Positions 7,922 to 14,784 of a stretch of DNA of 40,343 bases are shown in pieces. The notes under the pieces were generated by a model. The model was not told where the DNA came from. It did no database searches and was given only the letters and a program-made list of their open reading frames with translations. Both the position numbers and the translations under genes were made by a program. The DNA is from 1-14-2-50-31-20 sp964617555. GTDB lineage: Bacteria; Bacteroidota; Ignavibacteria; Ignavibacteriales; Melioribacteraceae. The stretch covers positions 1 through 40,343 of the forward strand of contig CAZTYP010000058.1 in NCBI GenBank assembly GCA_964617555.1, read 5' to 3'. The first letter of the stretch is position 1. Every line of letters starts with the position of its first letter.

Positions 7922-10690
7922 TTAGTGTGCTTCAAGCCAGTTTTTTCCTATACCTATATCAACAACAAGGGGTACATTTAGTTTATATGCCTCTTCCATA
8001 TTTCGTTTTATTATCGGTTGTACCCTTTCCAATTCGTTTGTGGGTACATCAAAAACCAACTCGTCGTGTACTTGTAAAACCATTTTTGTTTTTGCATTAA
8101 TTGAGTTAAGTTCGTTAAATACATTAATCATTGCCAGTTTAATTAAATCGGCGGCAGTTCCCTGAATAGGCATATTTACGGCTACGCGTTCTTCAAATTG
8201 TTTAAGCACTCTGTTTTTACTGTTGATGTTTTTAAGATTACGACGCCGTCCCAACAGTGTTTCGGCATAACCTTTTTCGCGTGCTTGTGCTATCGAGTTA
8301 TCAATAAAAGCTTTAACACTGCTGAATTGTGTAAAATATGTTTCAATAACTTCCTTTGCGTGTTCCCTGGAAATTCCCATACGATTTGCAAGCCCGAAAA
8401 CACCGATTCCGTAAAGAATACCGAAGTTTACTTCCTTGGCTTTTCGTCGCATATCTTGTGTTACTTTTTCCGGAGGAACGGAAAAAACCAATGCTGCAGT
8501 GGATCTATGAATATCTTCGCCGTTCTGAAAGGCGGCTGTAAGAGTTTTGTCTCCGCTTATTGATGCCATTATTCTCAATTCAATTTGACTGTAATCAGCA
8601 CTTAACAAAACATGATTATCATCGCGCGGAATAAATGCTTCACGAATTTTTTTGCCGAGTTCAGTCCTTATCGGAATGTTCTGCAAATTTGGGTTAATGC
8701 TGGAAAGTCGTCCTGTGGATGCAACCGTTTGATTGAATGAAGTATGAACCCGTTTTGTTACGGGATTAATTAATTTCGGTAATGCATCGGCATATGTAGA
8801 TTTTAATTTTGAGGCTTGTCTGTATTCTAACAGATAATCTATAATCGGATTGCTTCCTCTCATTGCTTCTAACGAAGATGCGTCTGTAGAAAAGCCGGTT
8901 TTGGTTTTTTTTATGGGCTTTAATTTTAATTTGTCAAATAGAATTATTTGCAGTTGTTTGGGAGAGTTTAAATTAAAAACTTCACCGGCTATTTCAAAAA
9001 TTTTTTCTTTATATTCTTCCAATGAACGTTCAAGAAGTAAACTGAATTTTTTTAATGCTTTGGTATCAAGGTTAATTCCTGTACGCTCCATATCTTCCAA
9101 CACTTTTACAAGCGGAAATTCCACTTGATAAGCAATTGTATTTAAGTCGTTTATTTGCAGTTCATGTTTTAAAATTTTGAATAATTTAAAAGTGATATCG
9201 GCATCTTCGCAAGCATAGGTAGATAGTTTTTGTAAGTCGACATCAAAAATTAAATCGGGATTTTTTTTCTTGCCGATTAATTCGGTTAACGGAATAGGGG
9301 AGTACCCGAGATATTTTTCAGCCAGTGCATCCATTCCGTGCTTTTGATCGGGATCTAAAATGTAGCTTGCAAGCATTGTATCGAAATAAAAATTTTCAAC
9401 GGAAATTTTATGGGTTCGTAAAATTGCAATATCATATTTACCGTTTTGGCAAACCTTCTTGATGTTTTCGTTTTCAAATATAGGTTTGAAAATTTGGATG
9501 AAACTATCGAGCGGTAATCTGTCCGTTAAATTTCTTTCAAAGAGTGAGTTGTTCTCAATAAACGGATCTATTGCAACAAAAAATGCTTCATCCGGTTTTA
9601 GTGCAAAAGATACTCCGGCAAGTTTTGCCTCAAAAACATTCAGAGAATTTGTTTCCGTATCGAAAACAAAAAGCCCCGATTTGCTTAATGTTTTCGCTAA
9701 ATTTTTTGCCTCTTCAATATCTGTAATAAGTTTATAGTTAACGGTCTTTTTATTGTAAACGGAGTTTGTTGTTTCTTTTTCATCAATTTCAACCGAATGA
9801 GATGAACCGTTAAAAAGTTTATTGAGTTTTTTGATTATGCTGTTTAACTCGAGTTCGCGAAGAATTTCATTAACATTTTCAAGATTAGGGGCTTTGTATT
9901 CGGTTTTTCCCAAATCAAAATTAAAAGGCACTTCCGTATGTATTGTTGCCAACTCTTTTGAAAGGAAAGCGTTTTCTTTGTTAGCTTCAAGTTTTTTTCT
10001 TGTCCCTTCTTTTATTTCGCTGAGATGATTGTATATATTTTCCAGATGTCCGTATTTTTTAATTAATGGCGTTGCCGTTTTGGGTCCGATACCGACAACA
10101 CCCGGTATATCATCGCTGGAATCCCCGACCATAGCAAGGTAATCTACCATGTACGGTGGTTCAAAGCCGTATTTTTCGATAGCTTTTTCTTTATCCATTA
10201 TTACAATTTCGTTGCCGGAACGAGCCGGTTGAATAATTGTAACATTGTCGGTAATAAGTTGTACGTAGTCTTTATCGGGGGTAACGGCAAAAGATTTCAG
10301 TCCCATTGCCTCTGTTTTTTTTAAAACCGTGCCTATTAAATCATCCGCTTCATAACCCGGTAATATATATAAAGGGATTTCCAAAGCGTTAACTAATTCG
10401 GTAATTCTTTTAATTTGTGGAATCATATCCTCCGGCATTTCTGTACGCGAGGATTTATATTTTTCATATCTTTCGTGGCGAAATGTTTTTTCTTTGGAAT
10501 CGGTTGCAATAGCAAGGTAATCAGGCTTTGTATCTTCAATGATTTTTATAAGTTGATTCATAAAGCCGTATACGGCAGAAGTAGGTTCTCCCTTAGAATT
10601 TTTTAGAGGGTTATTAATGAATGCAAAGTAACCGCGATATGCTATTGCCATTGCATCTATTATTACAAATGTTTTTTGTGGATTATTCAT
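7922..10690 (-). CDS. polA: DNA polymerase I
   Basis: Repair and lagging-strand gap-filling polymerase, cytoplasmic. 922 residues, full family length. Residues 1 to about 290 form the 5'-3' exonuclease (flap) domain, with Asp-rich motifs in GYEADDLIG and AMVGDSSDDIPGV. The 3'-5' proofreading domain has all acidic ligands: FDTET (Asp344, Glu346), CQNGKYD, and YACED (Tyr492, Asp496). The polymerase domain has motif A DYSQIELRI (Asp699), the O helix RRKAKEVNFGILYG and motif C VHDELVF (Asp876). Proofreading is therefore expected to be active, unlike in Taq-type enzymes. Divergent from a secreted nuclease gene across a 95-bp promoter region. Confidence 0.97.
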   Translation of the reverse strand: MNNPQKTFVIIDAMAIAYRGYFAFINNPLKNSKGEPTSAVYGFMNQLIKIIEDTKPDYLAIATDSKEKTFRHERYEKYKSSRTEMPEDMIPQIKRITELVNALEIPLYILPGYEADDLIGTVLKKTEAMGLKSFAVTPDKDYVQLITDNVTIIQPARSGNEIVIMDKEKAIEKYGFEPPYMVDYLAMVGDSSDDIPGVVGIGPKTATPLIKKYGHLENIYNHLSEIKEGTRKKLEANKENAFLSKELATIHTEVPFNFDLGKTEYKAPNLENVNEILRELELNSIIKKLNKLFNGSSHSVEIDEKETTNSVYNKKTVNYKLITDIEEAKNLAKTLSKSGLFVFDTETNSLNVFEAKLAGVSFALKPDEAFFVAIDPFIENNSLFERNLTDRLPLDSFIQIFKPIFENENIKKVCQNGKYDIAILRTHKISVENFYFDTMLASYILDPDQKHGMDALAEKYLGYSPIPLTELIGKKKNPDLIFDVDLQKLSTYACEDADITFKLFKILKHELQINDLNTIAYQVEFPLVKVLEDMERTGINLDTKALKKFSLLLERSLEEYKEKIFEIAGEVFNLNSPKQLQIILFDKLKLKPIKKTKTGFSTDASSLEAMRGSNPIIDYLLEYRQASKLKSTYADALPKLINPVTKRVHTSFNQTVASTGRLSSINPNLQNIPIRTELGKKIREAFIPRDDNHVLLSADYSQIELRIMASISGDKTLTAAFQNGEDIHRSTAALVFSVPPEKVTQDMRRKAKEVNFGILYGIGVFGLANRMGISREHAKEVIETYFTQFSSVKAFIDNSIAQAREKGYAETLLGRRRNLKNINSKNRVLKQFEERVAVNMPIQGTAADLIKLAMINVFNELNSINAKTKMVLQVHDELVFDVPTNELERVQPIIKRNMEEAYKLNVPLVVDIGIGKNWLEAH

Positions 10691-10724
10691 TTATTCTCTA
10701 TTTTAATTTTTTATAAATTTATTT

Positions 10725-10753
10725 AATTATGTAATATACATAAAAACATAATT
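10725..10753. promoter_or_regulatory. Inverted-repeat cluster in the polA / secreted nuclease divergent promoter region
   Basis: TTATGTA-ATA-TACATAA (10727-10743) is a perfect 7-bp dyad with a 3-bp centre. A third similar element, ACATAATT (10746-10753), pairs with AATTATGT (10725-10732). The site lies 35-66 bp from the two divergent start codons, where an operator or overlapping promoters would be expected. It is very AT-rich, so chance is possible. Confidence 0.3.
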
Positions 10754-10785
10754 CACAATAATCTAAAAAAACGGATTAACCGATT

Positions 10786-11811
10786 ATGAATATAAAAATC
10801 ACTTTCCTTTATCCCTTTTTCATGCTCTTTTTTGCTTTTCAAGTATTTGCTCAAACAGATACCGTATTTATTGCACAATGGAATGTGGAAAATTTATTTG
10901 ATGCTGTTGACGATCCCGATAAAAATGATGAAGATTTTTTACCCGACGGTAAAAAAGAATGGACGGGAAATAAAATAGATTTAAAACTTGAGCATTTGGC
11001 AAAAGTAATTGCTTGGATGAATTCGGGCAAAGGTCCCGATATTCTTGCTGTTGAAGAAGTTGAACACAAATATTTATTGGATACTTTGCTTACAAGACAT
11101 CTGAAAAATCATAATTATAAAATTGCATATAAAGAATCTCCGGATAAACGTGGAATTGATAACGGGTTGATTTATAATTCCGCAATCTTTTCCTTAATTG
11201 ATGTTAAGGCAATTCATGTTGAACTGCCAAGTAAATACCCTACAAGAGATATTTTGCAAATACATTTGAAGGCTGTTGCAAATAAAGAAGATTTATATTG
11301 CTTTGTTAATCATTGGCCTTCGCGAAGAGGGGGAGAGGAAAAATCCAGACCTAACAGAATTGCCGCCGCACAGACTTTACGCACAGCAATAGATTCTTTG
11401 CAAAATTTATACGGCAATGCAAAGATTATAATACTCGGAGATTTTAACGACGAACCAAATAATACTTCAATTGTTGAGTTTTTGAAAGCTGTTCCTGTTG
11501 TTTGTAACGATACTTTATCAGTTGGAACTTTTTATAATTTAGCGTATGATATTTTTACAAAGGGATTAGGGACCTATCTTTATCGCGGAGACTGGAATAT
11601 GTTGGATCAGATAATTGTTTCTTCCAGTATTATAAACGGGGAGAGCAAATTTCAGTTTATTTGTAACTCGTTTATGTTGATTAAACCGCAATTTATGATT
11701 ACGCAGCACGGAAAATATAAAGGGGCTGCAACCCCTACTTTTGGGGGTAGAAAATATTTAAAAGGTTTTAGCGACCATATTCCCGTAGGAGCAAAGTTTA
11801 TTTTAAAATAA
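10786..11811 (+). CDS. Secreted endonuclease/exonuclease/phosphatase-family protein
   Basis: 341 residues with a signal peptide (FLYPFFMLFFAFQVFAQ, cleavage after about residue 22), so periplasmic or exported. The fold signatures of the DNase I-like EEP superfamily are present in order: AQWNVENLFD (Asn), DILAVEEVEH (metal-binding Glu), FVNHWPSR, IILGDFNDEPN (Asp and Asn) and the final SDHIPV (Asp-His). All catalytic residues of the superfamily are visible. In Bacteroidota these proteins are usually taken as nucleases, but phosphodiesterase activity on lipids or sugars is equally compatible. There is no T9SS sorting domain. No close co-transcribed neighbour. Confidence 0.85.
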   Translation: MNIKITFLYPFFMLFFAFQVFAQTDTVFIAQWNVENLFDAVDDPDKNDEDFLPDGKKEWTGNKIDLKLEHLAKVIAWMNSGKGPDILAVEEVEHKYLLDTLLTRHLKNHNYKIAYKESPDKRGIDNGLIYNSAIFSLIDVKAIHVELPSKYPTRDILQIHLKAVANKEDLYCFVNHWPSRRGGEEKSRPNRIAAAQTLRTAIDSLQNLYGNAKIIILGDFNDEPNNTSIVEFLKAVPVVCNDTLSVGTFYNLAYDIFTKGLGTYLYRGDWNMLDQIIVSSSIINGESKFQFICNSFMLIKPQFMITQHGKYKGAATPTFGGRKYLKGFSDHIPVGAKFILK

Positions 11812-11832
11812 ACTTTATCTATCTGTTAAATA

Positions 11833-11862
11833 AAAATATTTACTTTAACAAGTAAATATTTT
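11833..11862. terminator. AT-rich 13-bp hairpin (terminator or operator)
   Basis: AAAATATTTACTT and its exact complement flank a TAAC loop. The hairpin lies 22 bp after the stop codon of the secreted nuclease gene and 2 bp before the -35 element of the next operon. The low GC content makes it a weak terminator, and the perfect symmetry next to a promoter would also suit a regulator site. Confidence 0.4.
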
Positions 11863-11863
11863 A

Positions 11864-11892
11864 TTGACATTCATATGTTATTTGAATAATAT
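11864..11892 (+). promoter_or_regulatory. Sigma70-like promoter of the ExbB/ExbD operon
   Basis: A perfect -35 hexamer TTGACA (11864-11869) is followed by 17 nt and TAATAT (11887-11892) as -10. Start of transcription would fall near 11899, giving a leader of about 65 nt that ends in the strong ribosome-binding site AGGAGG (11951-11956), nine bases before the ATG. Confidence 0.5.
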
Positions 11893-11965
11893 TAAACTCT
11901 ATAATTTATCGATTATTTCGTGGTTTTTTTTTAATTACATAACATAACTTAGGAGGTTAACTCTT

Positions 11966-12652
11966 ATGCATTTTTCAGAAATCTTAGGTTCTATTTCATA
12001 CCTAATTGCACAAGTTGAAAGCACAGGCGTACTTACTTACTTACAAGAAAAATTTGTTGCCGGTGGTGCATTCATGTATCCTATTCTCGGTTCTTTGATA
12101 ATTGGTTTGGGATTTGTATTTGCAAAAATTTTCACATTAAGCCGTGCCACAATTAACACAAAAAAATTCATTGTTCAAGTTAAAGAAGCACTTCAAAAGG
12201 GCGGTGTTGACGAAGCCATTAAGCTATGCGAAAATTCTCGCGGTTCTATTGCATCGGTTTTTCATGCCGGTTTATTAAGAGCCGACGAAGGTGTTGATGC
12301 AGCGGAAAAAGCCATTATGGCTTACGGTGCTATAGAAATGGGATTCTTGGAAAAAGGGATGATTTGGATTTCAACTTTTATTTCCATTGCTCCTATGCTT
12401 GGTTTTACCGGAACGGTACAAGGTATGGTTGAAGCATTCGATTCTATTGCCGCTTCTGCACAAATGTCGCCTTCTGTTGTTGCTGCTCCTATAGCGGTTG
12501 CGTTATTAACAACATTGTTTGGTCTTGTTACTGCAATGATTCTCCAAGTTTTCTATAATTATCTTATTTCAAAAATCGACAAAATTGTTGCCGATATGGA
12601 AGAAAGCTCAATTGAATTAATTGATGCGTTATATGAATTAAGTAAAAAATAA
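11966..12652 (+). CDS. MotA/TolQ/ExbB-family proton channel subunit
   Basis: Inner-membrane proton channel that powers TonB-type outer-membrane transport or Tol-type envelope functions, together with ExbD/TolR-like partners. 228 residues with three predicted membrane segments (about 37-58, 133-155 and 175-200) and a long cytoplasmic loop between the first two, as in ExbB. Family motifs include the ..LGFTGTVQGM.EAF segment and AAPIAVALLTTLFGLVTAM in the pore-lining helices. The start is fixed by AGGAGG at 11951-11956. Two ExbD-like genes follow within 32 and 19 bp. ExbB and TolQ cannot be told apart by eye; the ExbB-ExbD-ExbD order favours a TonB-linked system. Confidence 0.9.
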   Translation: MHFSEILGSISYLIAQVESTGVLTYLQEKFVAGGAFMYPILGSLIIGLGFVFAKIFTLSRATINTKKFIVQVKEALQKGGVDEAIKLCENSRGSIASVFHAGLLRADEGVDAAEKAIMAYGAIEMGFLEKGMIWISTFISIAPMLGFTGTVQGMVEAFDSIAASAQMSPSVVAAPIAVALLTTLFGLVTAMILQVFYNYLISKIDKIVADMEESSIELIDALYELSKK

Positions 12653-12684
12653 TTATTAAAAAAACTATTTAAGAGAATAAAGTA

Positions 12685-13221
12685 ATGGTTCAGATAAAAA
12701 AGAAAAAAGAAAGAGATGCCAATATTCCCGATGCTGGAATGTCGGATATTGTATTTCTACTTTTACTATTCTTTCTGGTTTCAACAACAATTGACGTAGA
12801 TACCGGTATAGGATTAAGTTTGCCTGAATATATTCCTCCGGAAGAACAAGAATTTGTTCCGCTTTCAAAGGATAGGTTGGCGGCATTAAACATCAACGAA
12901 AACGGTGATGTGCTTCTTGACGGAAAGGTAATTGCCATTCCGCAAATTAGCGAAAACCTTATACCCCGTATTGAAAGTAAAATTAATTTGCCCTTGAAAA
13001 AGAAATTGGTTGTTTCTGTTAAAACCGACAGAAAAACAAATTACAATCTTTACATTCAGGCGTTAGATCAAATAAAGTATGCTTATGCGGAAGTTCAGAA
13101 AGCATATGCACAGCAAGCTTTCGGTAAAAAATTATCGGAGTTAACACCTGAAGAAGAAAAAACGGTAAAGAAAGAAAAAGTTCCAATTATTATTTCAATT
13201 GCTGAACCGGAAAAAATATAA
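12685..13221 (+). CDS. ExbD/TolR-family protein (first copy)
   Basis: Stator-like partner of the ExbB channel: a single N-terminal membrane anchor with a proton-carrying Asp and a periplasmic domain. 178 residues. The segment MSDIVFLLLLFFLVSTTID (about residues 14-32) holds the family Asp near its start, preceded by a Lys/Arg-rich cytoplasmic tail. The periplasmic part is longer than in the second copy and includes a charged Glu/Lys insert (LSELTPEEEKTVKKEK) before a final beta strand. It probably forms a heteromer with the next gene product. Confidence 0.9.
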   Translation: MVQIKKKKERDANIPDAGMSDIVFLLLLFFLVSTTIDVDTGIGLSLPEYIPPEEQEFVPLSKDRLAALNINENGDVLLDGKVIAIPQISENLIPRIESKINLPLKKKLVVSVKTDRKTNYNLYIQALDQIKYAYAEVQKAYAQQAFGKKLSELTPEEEKTVKKEKVPIIISIAEPEKI

Positions 13222-13240
13222 AAAGGATTGAGGAAAAGAA

Positions 13241-13654
13241 ATGACTTTTAATAAAAAAAGAGCATCCGTTAAACAGGAAATTCCGACTTCATCAATGCCT
13301 GATATTATATTTATGCTTTTGCTTTTCTTTATGGTTGCTACAACATTAAAAGAAGTTGAAGTTTACGTGCAGTATAAACTTCCGGAGGCAGTAGCAATTG
13401 AAAAGATAGAGAACAAAAGATTAATTTCTTATATATGGGTTGGTAAAAGCGGTAAAATTCAAGTTAACGATGCAATTGTAAAAGTGGAAGATATCAAAGA
13501 TATAATGTATAAAAAGCGACAAGAATTACCGAATGTTATTGTTTCTCTCCGTATCGATAAAGAATCGGATATGGGAATTGTAAACGATATTCAGCAAGAG
13601 CTTAGAAAAGCCGATGCTCGTCGTATTAACTATTCGGCCATGCTTAAACAATAA
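13241..13654 (+). CDS. ExbD/TolR-family protein (second copy)
   Basis: 137 residues, the usual ExbD length. Cytoplasmic basic tail, then MPDIIFMLLLFFMVATTLK (about residues 19-37) with the membrane Asp, then a periplasmic domain ending LRKADARRINYSAMLKQ. Nineteen bp downstream of the first ExbD copy and co-directional. No TonB gene follows; a pair of hairpins closes the operon, so the TonB partner must be encoded elsewhere. Confidence 0.9.
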   Translation: MTFNKKRASVKQEIPTSSMPDIIFMLLLFFMVATTLKEVEVYVQYKLPEAVAIEKIENKRLISYIWVGKSGKIQVNDAIVKVEDIKDIMYKKRQELPNVIVSLRIDKESDMGIVNDIQQELRKADARRINYSAMLKQ

Positions 13655-13672
13655 TTATATCCTATTTTTTAC

Positions 13673-13710
13673 AGGCAGGTTATGTTTATATATGGCCTGC
13701 CTTTTTTTTT
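13673..13710 (+). terminator. Rho-independent terminator of the ExbB/ExbD operon
   Basis: Stem AGGCAGG (13673-13679) pairs with CCTGCCT (13696-13702), loop of 16 nt, followed by an uninterrupted run of T to 13710. Located 18 bp after the stop codon. Confidence 0.85.
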
Positions 13711-13734
13711 GTCCCGTATCTTTTCGGGACTTTC
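13711..13734 (+). terminator. Second hairpin directly after the first terminator
   Basis: GTCCCG (13711-13716) pairs with CGGGAC (13725-13730) across an 8-nt loop, then TTTC. It begins right after the T run of the first terminator, so it acts as a backup or belongs to the leader of the next gene. Confidence 0.5.
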
Positions 13735-13770
13735 TAATTTAATAGATTTTAATAAAGCAGAGATGTTATC

Positions 13771-14217
13771 ATGAGTTTAAAAGAAAAAATTAATTCCGAT
13801 TTGAAAGATGCAATGAAATCGGGGGACAAAATAAGATTATCAACAGTTCGTTCAATACGTGCTTTAATATTGGATTTTGAAAAAAGCGGTGCTGGTAGAG
13901 ACCTTACTCCTGTTGAAGAAGTAGCGATGTTAACCAGAGCCGCAAAGAAACGCAGAGATTCGATAGAGCAATATAAAAAAGCCGGAAGAAACGACTTGGT
14001 TGAACAAGAAGAGAAAGAGTTGGCTATATTGGCAGAGTACTTGCCCAAACAACTCAGCAACGAAGAACTTGAAGCGGAAGTGAAAAAACTTGCCGATGAT
14101 ATCGGTGCTACAAGTAAATCGGATTTCCCTAAACTTATGCCTTTGGCTGTTAAAACGTTAAACGGAAAAGCAGACGGTAAACGGATTAAAGAAGCGGTTG
14201 ACAAACTCCTTTCATGA
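13771..14217 (+). CDS. GatB/YqeY domain-containing protein
   Basis: 148 residues, cytoplasmic, full length for the stand-alone YqeY family, related to the tRNA-binding tail of the amidotransferase subunit GatB. Visible features are MKSGDKIRLSTVRSIRALI, a helical charged segment (KKRRDSIEQYKKAGRNDL), EEKELAILAEYLPKQLS and the closing MPLAVKTLNGKADGKRIKEAVDKLL, all typical of the family. The actual reaction or partner is unknown in general. Starts the yqeY-cvpA-mutS2 group; AGAG about 8 bases upstream is a modest ribosome-binding site. Confidence 0.93.
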   Translation: MSLKEKINSDLKDAMKSGDKIRLSTVRSIRALILDFEKSGAGRDLTPVEEVAMLTRAAKKRRDSIEQYKKAGRNDLVEQEEKELAILAEYLPKQLSNEELEAEVKKLADDIGATSKSDFPKLMPLAVKTLNGKADGKRIKEAVDKLLS

Positions 14218-14253
14218 TTTTTTTAACTATTGGTTTTAACTTATTGGTAGTAA

Positions 14254-14784
14254 GTGAATTATATAGATTTTATTATCATATTCTTTTTATTTATTGGTTT
14301 TGCTCTTGGTTTTAGAGACGGATTAATTCGTAAGATAATCGGTTTGCTGGGGCTTGTAGTGGGGGTTGTATTATCTTTGGAGTTTTACCAAAGTCTGGCT
14401 GTTGTTATTTCTCCGCTATTTAACGGAGAAATTTATCTTGCCGAAATTGTTGCATGGATTTTAATTTTTATTACTACAATTTTTTTGGCTTCAATACTTA
14501 AAAGAATAATCCATCCCTTGGATAAGGTAAATAAATTTACCAATCAATTTTTAGGCGGAATTTCCGGTACACTTCAAATCCTTTTTTTTATTAGCGGCTT
14601 TTTATTATTTCTTAATGTTTTTAATATTCCCGGGAAAAAAGCTAAAGAATCTTCCATGTTATATTCTAAAGTTTATAACGTTATTCCTTACAGCATAGAT
14701 CTAATTGTCGGAAAAAATTCCAATGCAATGAATTTAGTAAAAGATTTTATTGAACAAAGTAGTAATATAGAAGAACAAAAATGA
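14254..14784 (+). CDS. CvpA family membrane protein
   Basis: 176 residues, GTG start (14254-14256). Four predicted membrane helices: a first one at FIIIFFLFIGFALG, a second at IIGLLGLVVGVVLSL, a third at IVAWILIFITTIFLAS and a fourth at ISGTLQILFFISGFLLFL. The DFIIIFFLFIGFALGFRDGLI start is the CvpA/colicin V production family signature. Its role is uncertain in general; in other bacteria members affect envelope homeostasis. It lies 36 bp after yqeY and overlaps the ATG of mutS2 by four bases, an arrangement common for cvpA and mutS2. Confidence 0.85.
   Translation: MNYIDFIIIFFLFIGFALGFRDGLIRKIIGLLGLVVGVVLSLEFYQSLAVVISPLFNGEIYLAEIVAWILIFITTIFLASILKRIIHPLDKVNKFTNQFLGGISGTLQILFFISGFLLFLNVFNIPGKKAKESSMLYSKVYNVIPYSIDLIVGKNSNAMNLVKDFIEQSSNIEEQK

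Noticed and set aside
13749..14204. Ser-rich minus-strand frame opposite yqeY
   Set aside because: Mirror of a well-conserved gene; Ser/Leu-rich low-complexity composition is typical of an antisense frame.
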